Below, in pieces: positions 52,301-55,655 of a stretch of 64,000 bases of DNA. The DNA is from Dromiciops gliroides. Its lineage: Eukaryota > Chordata > Mammalia > Microbiotheria > Microbiotheriidae. Within the stretch, counting starts at the first letter, position 1, and every line of letters starts with the position of its first letter. Under the pieces are notes generated by a model, which was not told the origin of the DNA, ran no database searches, and was given only the letters and a program-made list of their open reading frames with translations. The translations under genes and the position numbers were made by a program. The stretch is from the NCBI RefSeq assembly GCF_019393635.1, contig NC_057864.1, positions 476,674,617 to 476,738,616 of the forward strand. The letters are read 5' to 3'.

Positions 52301-53865
52301 TTCTCCTCCCCCTCCCTACCCTCCTCCACCTCCACCTCATTGGGGGAGGGGGGGCTTAGAGCAGGGCCCAAGCCAGCTGGGCTGTTAGGCCCTTCAGGGA
52401 CCCAGCTATGCCCGGCATCCCTCTGCATTCACTTTTCACACGTTGTCTGTAGCTTGTTTTTAAATAGTCTCCCTCTGTCTCCAGGGGGTCGGAGGGGCCG
52501 GGGCTCATGGCCGTGAGAATGCCAGCAATGCCAGGACCTCGCTTGCTGCCTTGGTCTTTGACAGTTGTTGGGGAGGCCCCTCCCCAGCCCCTGGGCCCTC
52601 CGTGCTGGGGGGAGGGGGTGCCTGCCCAGGCAGAACTCACAGTGTTCTTCGGGTGTGGCTGAGCCTGCTCCTCCTGTGGGCCGCCTGCTCGTAGTCCTGC
52701 CACAGGTCCAGCTGGGCCCGAGGGTCAGTTTCACCCTGAGACCTGGAGCCGCACAGCTTTAGCTCTCCTTGGGTTTTTCTCTGTGACGGCAAAGTCCCCA
52801 GGCCGTCGGCTGTTGCTGGTCATGGCTTTAAGTGACATATTGAGCCCTCCCCAGAGCTGGCTCTTACCCCAGCACAGCGACTTGGGGAAAGGCAAATGGG
52901 GCTGGAGCCAAGCAGGGTGGTGCTGCGGGGCTGGGCACGCTTTCCTTTGTCCCTGCCCTAGCATTCTGCCCCAACCTTCTCTGCCCATGCTGCTGGCTTG
53001 AATGTCTAAAGGGATTTCTCTTCTTAGTTTACCACAAAAGGCCTCTGATGGCCTCTGTTAGCATAAAGGGAAGAAGACTCCACACCGTTTTCATCCAGGA
53101 AGTGCAGGACAGAGATGCAGGAGTGCATGCGCATGGACCCGTCTCTGTCCCTTTGGGCCCAGTTCTTCCTTCCCTCCCCCATTCCCTTCCTGCGGCACTT
53201 AGGGGTTCACTAGAATCACCTTCTTTCCTCTGCTTGGGAACAGGTGCTTCAGACCAAAAGAGGCTCAAGAAGGCAGACCTTGGAGCTGCAGAAGTGTGAA
53301 GAGATCCTCGCCAAGCTCATCAAGTTCCGATTCAGCTGGCCTTTCAGGTCAGCGCCCTGCCCCCCTCACACCCAGACTGGGCTGAGCCCCCGAGGGCCCC
53401 TCCTTGACCTTCCCCAGCTCAGTGGGGGGGTGTTCTTGTCAACAGTGGGCTTGTCCCTGGCCATCAGTGGCTGACTTCCCCCTCGGGCCTTCCTTTCCCT
53501 GCAGGGAGCCTGTGACCACAGAGGAGGCAGAAGATTACTTTGAGGTCATCAGCCACCCCATGGACTTCCAGACGATGAAGAATAAATGCTCGTGTGGCAC
53601 TTACCGCTCAGTGCAGGAATTCCTGTCTGACATGAAGCAGGTGTTTGCCAATGCGGAGCAATACAACTGCCATGGCAGCCACGTGCTGACCTGCCTGGCG
53701 AAAACGGAACAGTGCCTCGTGGCCCTGGTGCACAAGCACCTCCCGGGCCACCCCTACGTGCGCAGGAAGCGCAAGAAGCTCCCGGACCAGCCTTTGGAGG
53801 GGGAGGCAGGGGACAGTGACCCAGAGCCGCTGGGACATCCCAGGGGGCGGAAGAGGAAGAAATAA
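5538..53865 (+). CDS. BAZ1B: BAZ1B (WSTF), 17 downstream coding exons, 5' exons outside the window
   Basis: Bromodomain adjacent to zinc finger 1B is a nuclear chromatin protein. It partners SMARCA5/SNF2H in the WICH remodeler and is reported to phosphorylate H2AX Tyr142. Coding segments are 5538-5682, 5954-6155, 8262-8383, 15014-15211, 33250-34951, 36962-37100, 37365-37499, 39335-39440, 39850-39948, 40816-40994, 43351-43533, 47565-47712, 49120-49267, 49893-50008, 52108-52253, 53244-53347 and 53505-53865. All introns are GT-AG. The first visible residue corresponds to about human residue 75 of 1483, so the start codon and most of the WAC domain are upstream. In order the sequence encodes the WAC end, the kinase Cys (338 in human), the DDT domain, WHIM/WAKZ motifs, a C4HC3 PHD finger, an acidic tract and a bromodomain. 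Exons between 33.65 and 41.0 kb contain at least 22 one-base indels, probably assembly errors; the exons on both sides are clean. Identity rests on near-continuous similarity to the mammalian protein and is very secure. Confidence 0.97.
5954..6155 (+). CDS. BAZ1B: BAZ1B exon: N-terminal kinase region, Ser/Glu-rich linker
   Basis: The acceptor is TTTTCATAG and the donor is A|gtacgt at 6156. It encodes VGKEKMLKVKIVKIHPLEKV followed by an acidic Ser/Lys-rich stretch (DSPSSDKENSSQ), very close to human residues 124-190. The last base is the first of a split codon completed at 8262. It is in frame throughout. Confidence 0.95.
6719..6866 (+). mobile_element. CORE-SINE, sense, with target duplication
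   Basis: Flanked by AAAAGAACACCAC at 6705-6717 and again after the A-tail, so the insertion boundaries are clear. Confidence 0.92.
7292..7442 (-). mobile_element. CORE-SINE, antisense, full length
   Basis: A possible short duplication CTACACC flanks the copy. One internal deletion removes part of the CTAGTAAGTG core. Confidence 0.88.
7767..7924 (-). mobile_element. CORE-SINE, antisense, full length
   Basis: Flanked by TGCTTAA on both sides. The poly-T tail is interspersed with A. Confidence 0.9.
8083..8225 (-). mobile_element. L1 3' UTR fragment, antisense
   Basis: Text such as CAAGTTACATGTAAAGATAG and CCTCCCCAAGACAGAAAGCA is the reverse complement of the marsupial L1 3' terminus. It ends 36 bases before a BAZ1B exon. 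Confidence 0.7.
8262..8383 (+). CDS. BAZ1B: BAZ1B exon: basic segment RARRSPRKLPTSLKKG
   Basis: The acceptor is CTTTATCCAG and the donor is AAG|gtatgt. The segment is basic and then reads KFLPHKYDVKLQNEEK, matching human residues about 191-231. An antisense L1 3' end finishes about 35 bases before the acceptor, so little unique intron remains upstream. There are no indels. Confidence 0.95.
8439..8498 (-). mobile_element. CORE-SINE fragment, antisense
   Basis: Only the core part (GCTAGTAAGTGTC to CTGAATCCA) survives, just after the BAZ1B exon 8262-8383. Confidence 0.75.
9005..9158 (-). mobile_element. CORE-SINE, antisense, with target duplication
   Basis: Flanked by TAAAACTGTTTTT and TAAAATTGTTTTT, which differ by one base. 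Confidence 0.9.
9259..9407 (+). mobile_element. CORE-SINE, sense, perfect 16-base target duplication
   Basis: AAGAATCAGCTGGGTT at 9241-9256 is repeated exactly at 9408-9423. The copy interrupts an older MIR. Confidence 0.95.
9424..9540 (+). repeat. MIR, sense
   Basis: TAGAATCCTAGCTTTGCCGC through AGTTTCCCCATCCAGAAAGT is the old mammalian MIR core and 3' part. Confidence 0.65.
9725..9861 (-). mobile_element. CORE-SINE, antisense
   Basis: G-rich start instead of poly-T, complete end CACCTAGCTGCCCC. Confidence 0.88.
10000..10118 (-). repeat. MIR, antisense
   Basis: TTTACAGATGAGGAAAGTTG followed by CTTGCCCAGAGTCACAGAG is the reverse MIR pattern and lacks the tRNA-like head of the young SINE. 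Confidence 0.6.
10686..10804 (-). mobile_element. CORE-SINE, antisense, internal deletion
   Basis: The segment between CCAGGGCCAG and CGCCACCTAG is shortened by about 15 bases. Confidence 0.88.
10866..11223 (-). pseudogene. DNAJC19: DNAJC19 (TIM14) retrocopy, truncated and inactivated
   Basis: On the minus strand, 11050-10868 encodes TVAVGLTIAAAGFAGRYVL, then MKRMEPQVKQ, and ends RGGFEPKMTKRE, which is the N-terminal membrane segment and linker of DNAJC19, a J-protein of the mitochondrial TIM23 import motor. The start codon is replaced by ACA (11053-11051). In-frame stops follow RYVL, KQAI and FSSGY. The coding sequence stops before the J domain and runs directly into an A-rich tract (T-rich on the + strand, 10846-10865). 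The GC-rich 11054-11223 looks like retained 5' UTR. No introns are present, which indicates an L1-mediated retrocopy. It lies in a BAZ1B intron in antisense and is clearly not translatable. Confidence 0.85.
11224..11475 (-). mobile_element. L1 ORF2 3' fragment, antisense
   Basis: It starts AGAGCATTTTTTCATAAGG and includes CATTTCTCAATTGGGGAATG, which is typical of antisense marsupial L1. It abuts the DNAJC19 retrocopy. Confidence 0.75.
12003..12141 (-). mobile_element. CORE-SINE, antisense
   Basis: Inserted in sense L1 ORF2 text. It has several substitutions (GGTTAGGTTATTTGCC). Confidence 0.88.
12467..12607 (-). mobile_element. CORE-SINE, antisense, perfect 15-base target duplication
   Basis: AATAAATTCATAATA at 12443-12457 recurs at 12608-12622 around this copy. 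Confidence 0.93.
13311..13345. repeat. (AG)n(TG)n microsatellite
   Basis: About 13 AG units followed by five TG units, within a BAZ1B intron. Confidence 0.95.
13397..13536 (-). mobile_element. Old diverged CORE-SINE, antisense
   Basis: Many changes (CCAATCAGGATTAAGTTGAC, CAATGACCC end) mark an older copy. Confidence 0.75.
14138..14283 (-). mobile_element. CORE-SINE, antisense, 12-base target duplication
   Basis: AGAATTCCTTTT at 14126-14137 recurs at 14284-14295. Confidence 0.92.
14768..14922 (-). mobile_element. CORE-SINE, antisense, full length
   Basis: Lies about 90 bases before the exon at 15014. The T-rich tail is mixed with G. Confidence 0.9.
15014..15211 (+). CDS. BAZ1B: BAZ1B exon: IISNVPADSLIRTERPP segment
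   Basis: This is exactly 66 codons between a CTTCCTAG acceptor and an AAG|gtaagg donor. It encodes the region aligned with human residues 232-297, including RYFIRHNALRAGTGENAPW and FLLDPYK, which belong to the N-terminal half assigned to the atypical kinase activity. It is fully in frame and highly conserved. Confidence 0.95.
16090..16620 (-). mobile_element. L1 3' end, antisense
   Basis: It contains CTTTGCATCAGTTTGTATAA, CATTTCTTACAGGATGGTAG and TTCTAGTTCTTTGCCACAGC, in the order expected of an antisense L1 3' end. It is an older, diverged subfamily. Confidence 0.65.
16625..17262. mobile_element. Possible solo LTR or other unclassified repeat with SINE inside
   Basis: A block with a TG start and CA end lies between L1 fragments and contains ATTAATAAAAGCC. 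Without the 150-base SINE it is about 490 bases. It resembles an LTR in size and ends, but no target duplication or primer site was found, so the class is a guess. Confidence 0.3.
16902..17045 (+). mobile_element. CORE-SINE, sense, with target duplication
   Basis: Flanks AGAAGGCCTCAGAG and AGAAGGCATCAGAG differ by one base. The copy sits in the LTR-like block. Confidence 0.92.
17263..18840 (-). mobile_element. L1 internal fragment, antisense
   Basis: Antisense L1-like text continues on both sides of the SINE at 17738-17887, including CTTGTTTACCTTTTTATG and GAATGCTTAGAA, which also occur in the better-preserved antisense L1 at 24.8-25.0 kb. It is diverged and noncoding. Confidence 0.5.
17738..17884 (+). 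mobile_element. CORE-SINE, sense, with target duplication
   Basis: AGGAATGCTTAGAA occurs on both sides. The core lacks one CACTTA unit. Confidence 0.92.
18920..19440 (-). repeat. Possible L2-type LINE 3' fragment
   Basis: Text such as AAAATAATCTTCCTAAGTGTG and a CCT-rich stretch resembles the old mammalian L2 3' region read in reverse. The match is by general pattern only. Confidence 0.3.
20349..20492 (+). mobile_element. CORE-SINE, sense
   Basis: Ends in a poly-C tail then AAATCATATATA, similar to the left flank TTTCATATATA. Confidence 0.9.
20670..22190. repeat. Old interspersed repeat block of unnamed family
   Basis: A MIR3-like head (TTTATTAAATACCTGCTGTG) is followed by purine-rich text about 1.4 kb long, interrupted by a young SINE at 21807-21961. 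A stretch at 27005-27420 has a similar style. I cannot name the family. Confidence 0.4.
21807..21961 (-). mobile_element. CORE-SINE, antisense, perfect 15-base target duplication
   Basis: AAGAGCCTCCTTTTC at 21792-21806 recurs at 21962-21976. A young, complete copy. Confidence 0.95.
23329..23504 (-). mobile_element. CORE-SINE, antisense, long T/C tail
   Basis: Inserted in the long antisense L1. The tail (TTTC)n is about 40 bases long and the body has no small indels. Confidence 0.92.
24087..24246 (-). mobile_element. CORE-SINE, antisense, perfect 17-base target duplication
   Basis: CTCTATCCTATTTTCTT at 24070-24086 recurs at 24247-24263, interrupting the antisense L1. Confidence 0.95.
25094..25356 (-). 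mobile_element. Longer MAR1-type CORE-SINE, antisense
   Basis: This copy has a different head: GTGTCTGACCCTTTGTGACC and TTGGCAAAGATACAGAAATG, then TGAGGAAACTGAGGCAAATA, and only then the shared core. It belongs to a longer, older marsupial SINE type; the family name is from memory. Confidence 0.75.
25372..25550 (-). mobile_element. CORE-SINE, antisense, perfect 15-base target duplication
   Basis: GGATAAAGTATTTTT at 25357-25371 recurs at 25551-25565. Its tail is a T/G-rich run. Confidence 0.94.
26078..26231 (-). mobile_element. CORE-SINE, antisense, with target duplication
   Basis: GTCCATGTCCTTTT and GTCCATATCCTTTT flank it, one mismatch, inside antisense L1. Confidence 0.93.
26232..26480 (-). 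mobile_element. L1 ORF2 fragment, antisense
   Basis: TATCCTTTTACCATTTATCT and GTTGTGCAAAAACTTTTCAA are marsupial L1 ORF2 3' text in reverse. The fragment flanks a SINE at 26078-26231. Confidence 0.65.
26562..26699 (-). mobile_element. CORE-SINE, antisense, with target duplication
   Basis: TCAATTTCCTGTT flanks both ends. The core is shortened (GCTAGCCTCAACTG). Confidence 0.92.
26860..27010 (+). mobile_element. L1 ORF2 fragment, sense
   Basis: GGAAAACTGGAAAGGAAGCT followed by GGCAGAAATTAAGCTTAGAC matches the sense L1 ORF2 pattern also seen at 12.3 kb. It is short and degenerate. Confidence 0.6.
27840..28430 (-). mobile_element. L1 3' end, antisense
   Basis: TTGGATTTCTC-type text, CACTTTGCATTGGTTCAGGT and TTTCTTACAACACAATATTA are in the order of an antisense L1 3' terminus. 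Confidence 0.65.
29268..29405 (+). mobile_element. CORE-SINE, sense, with target duplication
   Basis: AAATTAAATTCCCT flanks both ends. The core is diverged and shortened. Confidence 0.88.
30290..30960 (+). mobile_element. L1 ORF2 fragment, sense, interrupted by a TIR element
   Basis: L1 ORF2 text (CAGCAGAAATTAAGTTTAGA) is broken at 30347 and resumes at about 30518 (TGTTATACCATG onward), running to the text with AACAGTTCTCCAAAGAAAGC. Stops are frequent. Confidence 0.6.
30347..30517. mobile_element. Small non-autonomous DNA transposon-like element
   Basis: A 171-base segment begins CAGGGATTCTTAACC and ends AAATTAAGAAAACCCTG, giving imperfect terminal inverted repeats. It sits inside an L1 that continues on either side. 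The flanks TTACCCC and TTATACC may be a decayed 8-base target duplication, suggesting a hAT-type element; the class is inferred. Confidence 0.5.
30966..31205 (-). repeat. MIR3-type marsupial SINE, antisense
   Basis: TATTAAGCACCTACTATCTG, then GTTGAGGAAACTGAGGCAGA and the CORE text. An older family than the young SINE. A fragment of the same head lies at 30100-30140. Confidence 0.65.
31380..31960 (-). mobile_element. L1 3' end, antisense
   Basis: TTTCTTACAGCACAATAGTA, AGTTCTTTGCCACCCATAAA and AACTTCCCATTTTTATATCC follow the antisense L1 order. The fragment contains a poly-C run at about 31830-31850. Confidence 0.65.
32250..32525 (-). mobile_element. CORE-SINE with a third head type, antisense
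   Basis: The head TCATTCTCCAAGAGGACCAT and CAGAGCCATCTGGGTACAGT is unrelated to the other copies, but the core CTTGCCCAGGGTCACACAGC is shared. I recognise it as another marsupial SINE family; the exact name is uncertain. Confidence 0.65.
32954..33106 (-). mobile_element. CORE-SINE, antisense, full length
   Basis: Lies about 145 bases before the large BAZ1B exon. It has no small indels, in contrast to copies just downstream. Confidence 0.92.
33250..34951 (+). CDS. BAZ1B: BAZ1B large exon: kinase Cys, Lys-rich region, DDT domain (indel-broken)
   Basis: This 1.7-kb exon starts YMTLNPSTKRKN and ends ELQERQLR plus one base. The Cys of LWCHVHLKK (codon 33370-33372) matches human Cys338, reported as needed for kinase activity. 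The DDT domain (FRLVDTPEGLPNTLFGDVA onward) lies at about 34127-34330 and is uninterrupted. Compared with the family reading frame I count 13 one-base changes. Extra bases: C in 33656-33658, A in 33812-33815, A at 34650-34651, G at 34723-34724, A in 34768-34773. Missing bases: near 33700, 33742-33746, 33779, 34050-34063, 34658, 34672, 34753-34755, 34867. The net change is -3, so entry and exit phases agree. If the indels are real the protein would terminate early; I treat them as sequence errors. Confidence 0.93.
34952..36961. other. BAZ1B intron
   Basis: Apart from one antisense SINE (36017-36173), no gene or strong repeat was recognised. A weak MIR trace may lie near 35750-35800. Confidence 0.7.
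36017..36173 (-). mobile_element. CORE-SINE, antisense, with clustered one-base indels
   Basis: Differs from the consensus by single-base changes in length at GAGGGCAATT, CCCAGGGGTC, AGGCGGATTT and CCAAGGGCC, which supports the indel-patch finding. Flanks CTGTTTTCTTT are repeated. Confidence 0.92.
36962..37100 (+). CDS. BAZ1B: BAZ1B exon: coiled Lys/Glu segment into WHIM/WAKZ motif
   Basis: The segment VKLEREAEEERIRKHKAA, then GIAKAKLVMRRT, continues the charged helix and begins the conserved motif ending RNHNR in human. The text near 37071-37075 carries one extra base and that near 37089 lacks one, so a few residues are scrambled between them. Both splice sites are intact (cttaatag acceptor, ACAG|gtgggc donor). 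Confidence 0.9.
37365..37499 (+). CDS. BAZ1B: BAZ1B exon: YWLFSDEVPGLF / WVHDSIDYRF segment (indel-broken)
   Basis: The acceptor is GATTGTCAG and the donor is CGAA|gtaagt. A base is missing after TACTG near 37370, and the G run 37409-37412 is one too long. The stretch 37441-37460 aligns poorly and probably holds further indels. The flanking codons still spell the conserved WHIM/WAKZ sequence, so the exon is secure although the frame is not. Confidence 0.88.
37500..39334. other. BAZ1B intron
   Basis: It contains one antisense SINE and a MIR-like stretch (37800-37925). The CpG-containing block 38690-39060 has short open frames on both strands but no recognisable protein. Confidence 0.65.
38168..38334 (-). 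mobile_element. CORE-SINE, antisense, with indels
   Basis: Flanks AAACTAATTTCTTT and AAACTAGTTTCTTT mark a duplication. The body has length changes at TTAAATTAGGTG and CCAGCAGGGCC. Confidence 0.9.
39335..39440 (+). CDS. BAZ1B: BAZ1B short exon: SLGKNAG ... PKQGQNLW
   Basis: The exon follows a TTCTTAG acceptor and ends TG|gtaacg, splitting the Trp codon. Its middle (about VTPHPGCATEGSVESTV) is unlike human, as this linker is variable, but both ends match. It reads in frame as a whole. Confidence 0.85.
39441..40815. other. Two short BAZ1B introns around the exon at 39850-39948
   Basis: Nothing was recognised apart from a short TATG/TA-rich simple repeat at about 40343-40378. The retained exon between them is listed separately. 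Confidence 0.65.
39850..39948 (+). CDS. BAZ1B: BAZ1B short exon: FLCDS-QKELDELLNCLHPQG
   Basis: The acceptor is CCCTACAG. The donor AGAG|gttaag is weaker than the others. Relative to the family frame there is one extra G at 39864-39865 and one base missing in the AATAAGGAAAG stretch near 39914, so the two changes compensate. The codons between them match LNCLHPQG. Confidence 0.87.
40816..40994 (+). CDS. BAZ1B: BAZ1B exon: NQELLNFLRSDL ... GGLGYVEETSEFEAR
   Basis: The splice sites are TTTTCCAG and AGG|gtgaga. There is one extra G near 40822-40824 and a T missing at about 40923. The G run 40949-40954 is one longer than the family frame needs. All other codons match the region of the third WHIM motif. 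Confidence 0.9.
41173..41327 (-). mobile_element. CORE-SINE, antisense, with indels
   Basis: TTTCTACCTTTTTT flanks both ends. Missing bases at CTCAGTCCTCC and GAATCAGGCC. Confidence 0.92.
41795..41926 (-). mobile_element. CORE-SINE, antisense, truncated
   Basis: The (TTTC)n tail is present, but the copy stops at CTCCTGACTCC, losing the head. One-base changes occur at GCGACCTTGCC and CTCAGTACTCC. Confidence 0.88.
41969..42119 (+). mobile_element. CORE-SINE, sense, full length
   Basis: Head to head with the truncated antisense copy 43 bases away, both inside antisense L1. Confidence 0.92.
43351..43533 (+). CDS. BAZ1B: BAZ1B exon: Lys/Glu-rich helix before the PHD finger
   Basis: These 61 intact codons read LKDFGECVISLQASVIKKFL and then a charged region MAPKQKRRK ... 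EEVDEEKKMAEEAK. The splice sites are TCTCTACAG and AAG|gtattg. This is the first clean exon downstream of the indel patch. Confidence 0.95.
45287..45436 (-). mobile_element. CORE-SINE, antisense, with small indels
   Basis: Extra bases at GCCCTAGGG and GGTAACTCC, and a shortened end CACCTAGCGCC. Confidence 0.9.
46595..46800 (-). repeat. MIR3-type SINE, antisense
   Basis: TTATTAAAGTGCCTACTTTG then AAAAAGAGCTTACATTTTTT, an old family with no young core. Confidence 0.55.
47565..47712 (+). CDS. BAZ1B: BAZ1B exon: SRMHVLLGMLDACIKW and first PHD cysteines
   Basis: It encodes VASALEKWKIAIREAQTFS, then SRMHVLLGMLDACIKWDMS, then CKVCRKK, the first Cys pair of the PHD zinc finger. It ends one base into the Gly codon. 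The reading frame is intact and almost identical to other mammals. Confidence 0.96.
47885..47910. repeat. (AC)13 microsatellite
   Basis: Thirteen AC units, 170 bases after a BAZ1B exon. Confidence 0.95.
48546..48690 (-). mobile_element. CORE-SINE, antisense
   Basis: Flanked by ACCACTCTT on both sides. The body has no isolated one-base indels. Confidence 0.92.
49120..49267 (+). CDS. BAZ1B: BAZ1B exon: remainder of PHD finger
   Basis: It completes the C4HC3 zinc-binding pattern with LILCDECNKAFHLFCLR and then GEWQCPACQP. All eight ligands are present across this and the preceding exon, as expected for a functional PHD finger. The splice sites are TTGTGCAG and GCAG|gtgagt. Confidence 0.96.
49893..50008 (+). 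CDS. BAZ1B: BAZ1B exon: poly-Glu acidic tract
   Basis: After RNYTEDSDDEDDG the exon is almost all GAG/GAA codons (about 49945-49985), ending EEDYEVAGVR. The acidic tract is a family feature between the PHD finger and the bromodomain. The repetitive codons make it a likely site of length variation. Confidence 0.94.
50562..50705 (+). mobile_element. CORE-SINE, sense, perfect 15-base target duplication
   Basis: AAAAGTTTAAGTAAA flanks both ends. This is the last young SINE before an 11.6-kb gap. Confidence 0.94.
52108..52253 (+). CDS. BAZ1B: BAZ1B exon: basic Arg/Gly/Pro linker
   Basis: It encodes RPRKPARGKHGG, a Gly/Arg/Pro-rich stretch, and VEEAEVDEL before the donor CTG|gtaagg. The linker between acidic tract and bromodomain is GC-rich here and diverges from human, but both ends align. 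It is in frame. Confidence 0.93.
53244..53347 (+). CDS. BAZ1B: BAZ1B exon: start of bromodomain
   Basis: It encodes VLQTKRGSRRQTLELQKCEE and then ILAKLIKFRFSWPFR, the first helix of the bromodomain and its WPF shelf. The splice sites are GGGAACAG and TCAG|gtcagc. The frame is intact. Confidence 0.95.
53505..53865 (+). CDS. BAZ1B: BAZ1B terminal coding exon: bromodomain and stop
   Basis: It encodes EPVTTEEAEDYFEVISHPMD and DMKQVFANAEQYNCHGS. The Asn of QYN is the usual acetyl-lysine-contacting residue. The protein ends in a basic tail RGRKRKK before TAA at 53863-53865. There are no indels in 361 bases. Confidence 0.97.
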
Positions 53866-54370
53866 AAGGCGGCCAAGGACAGTGTCTGGGTGGCGGTGGG
53901 GGAGAAGACTGAGCGGGCCTCCCAGGGAGCAGTTCAGAGGGAGGGAGAACCCTGGGGGGGAGCGGCTCTTCTCTGAGGCCCCGCCTCGCTGCCTAGGCCT
54001 CGCCGACACGACTGAGAGAACTGAGCGCCTGCTTCCGATATAATAAATGTTGTTAGGCAATGTTGGTACTAGGTTGGCTTCTGTGCCCAGAGTGATCTCA
54101 AGAGGGGTGGAACGGGGATGGGGGCAGGCGCTCTTGCTGCCATGTTGAGATTGTTAGGAAGTCAGTGAAATGCCAAGGTGTTCCCTGCGAGTCCTGCCCC
54201 TCCTTGCTGAGAGTTCTCTCCTCCTTTACAGCCCCCGGGGGGCTACCATAGAGGGCTCCAATGCCTTCTGCGGCTGCCTGCAGTGCCGAGCCCCCGCTCT
54301 TAACCACGGGGAGGGATTGTTTTGCTCCACAGGACCAAGAGAAACCAGGCCGATGGGCTGTTGATTTTAA

Positions 54371-54410
54371 AATATATATATATATACATACATATATATA
54401 TTTATATATG
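54371..54410. repeat. (AT)n-rich simple repeat in BAZ1B 3' UTR
   Basis: Alternating AT and TACA units. An RNA copy could form a weak hairpin. Confidence 0.85.
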
Positions 54411-55334
54411 GTCTTGATTTTTTTGGAACCCCCTCTCCCCCATCTCTTCCTCCTGCCCCCAGTAGAAGTGGGTACATCCCCCTGTTAAGAGGTCAGTTCA
54501 TTTTTCACCAGCATCATGAGACAATTTGGCTTTGAAGTGATCTTGGTGGGCCCGAGGGGATGTTCCCTTCATCCCTCCACCCCCCATGCAATTGAGGCAC
54601 TTCACTACCCAAAAGACTGGAGGTTCCTGTTCCCTTAGCTGGCTTCTAATCATGCAGCCAGTCCTTTCCTTGGATGAATCTGGCCTGAGGAGGGATGTTG
54701 GCCCCCAGCCCATCTCTCAGCCAGACAAGGTTTGGGGAGCAGAACAAAAGCAGGAAGAATTTGAACGTGTAACTTTTTTAAAAATTGATTTTTCTAGTTA
54801 TTGAAAGTTGCTTGTTTCAGCAGTGATATTGTATAAAGGACACCTTGTAAAATAATTCTGTCGTCTTGCTTTGGCACATGTACAGGACAATTTATATGAA
54901 AGCTGTGTTTGCTTAATCCTTGTCTCCTTGCGTCCCCCACCCCACCCCCCAGCTCATTGAAAGCCAGAAGGGGGGGGTCTCCACTCTAGGCCGGTGAGGG
55001 GGTCTGTAGTCTTGGCTCCCTGACAGCAATGCCGCTCTCTTCTCAAGCTCCTTCCTCTGGCCAAGTGAGGAGGCCCTAGACTCCAGCTGGGAGAATCTGA
55101 AGGTGTCAGTGGCCCCCAGATGGAGAGCTCTTTCCTCCATGAGTCTTTAGCCCTAGTTGTACTTAGGCAAAACTTTGTAGTCCTGATTCCCTTTTATGGC
55201 CAACTTTGATAAAAAAAAAATACAGAACAGGGTTCAATTTTTTTATCAAGTTTGAATTTGGAAACCGAGTCAAACAGCTCTCGTGTACCTATTTAAATAA
55301 ACCTGCAAAAGTGATGTAACTCCTAGGATTTGAG

Positions 55335-55340
55335 AATAAA
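55335..55340 (+). terminator. BAZ1B: Probable main BAZ1B poly(A) signal
   Basis: AATAAA is followed about 20-35 bases later by AAGGTGTGTGTCCC, a GT-rich downstream element. A second AATAAA lies 39 bases upstream. The choice among the five signals cannot be made from sequence alone. Confidence 0.55.
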
Positions 55341-55655
55341 ATCTTTACTACCAAACTGCAAGGTGTGTGTCCCTATATATCTTATTTCGGGGGCAGAAAA
55401 GGAGGTGGCTGAAGTGGATCGCTGCTCCCACGTTCTTGTCTAGAACTGGAGCCAGTGGTGACATCCACAGCCTTGTCCTCCCTCCCCACAGGCCCAATTC
55501 TTGTTAACTATTGAGCATCCGATGTTACTTCAGTGACGTCTGAATTGTATGTTCCTTTTCCTCTTTGTTTTTGTTTTTAAAAATTGTCATTCAGGAGCAA
55601 AAGGGCCTGCCAGAGACCAGGCTTGTAATAAATTGAAATTTCAAACAATAAACGT

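Larger units (their letters stand above)
49268..53243. other. Last long BAZ1B introns
   Basis: One sense SINE (50562-50716) is present. The remainder is GC-rich unique-looking sequence, including 51860-52080 and 52300-53000, where open frames on both strands reflect base composition and match nothing recognised. Confidence 0.65.
53866..55655 (+). other. BAZ1B: BAZ1B 3' UTR with several polyadenylation signals
   Basis: No coding potential is visible after the stop codon. AATAAA occurs at 54042-54047, 55296-55301, 55335-55340, 55627-55632 and 55647-55652. The pair near 55.3 kb, followed by a GT-rich tract, is the most likely main 3' end. The proximal and distal signals could give alternative ends. 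The segment 54740-55345 is AT-rich and free of young repeats. Confidence 0.7.
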
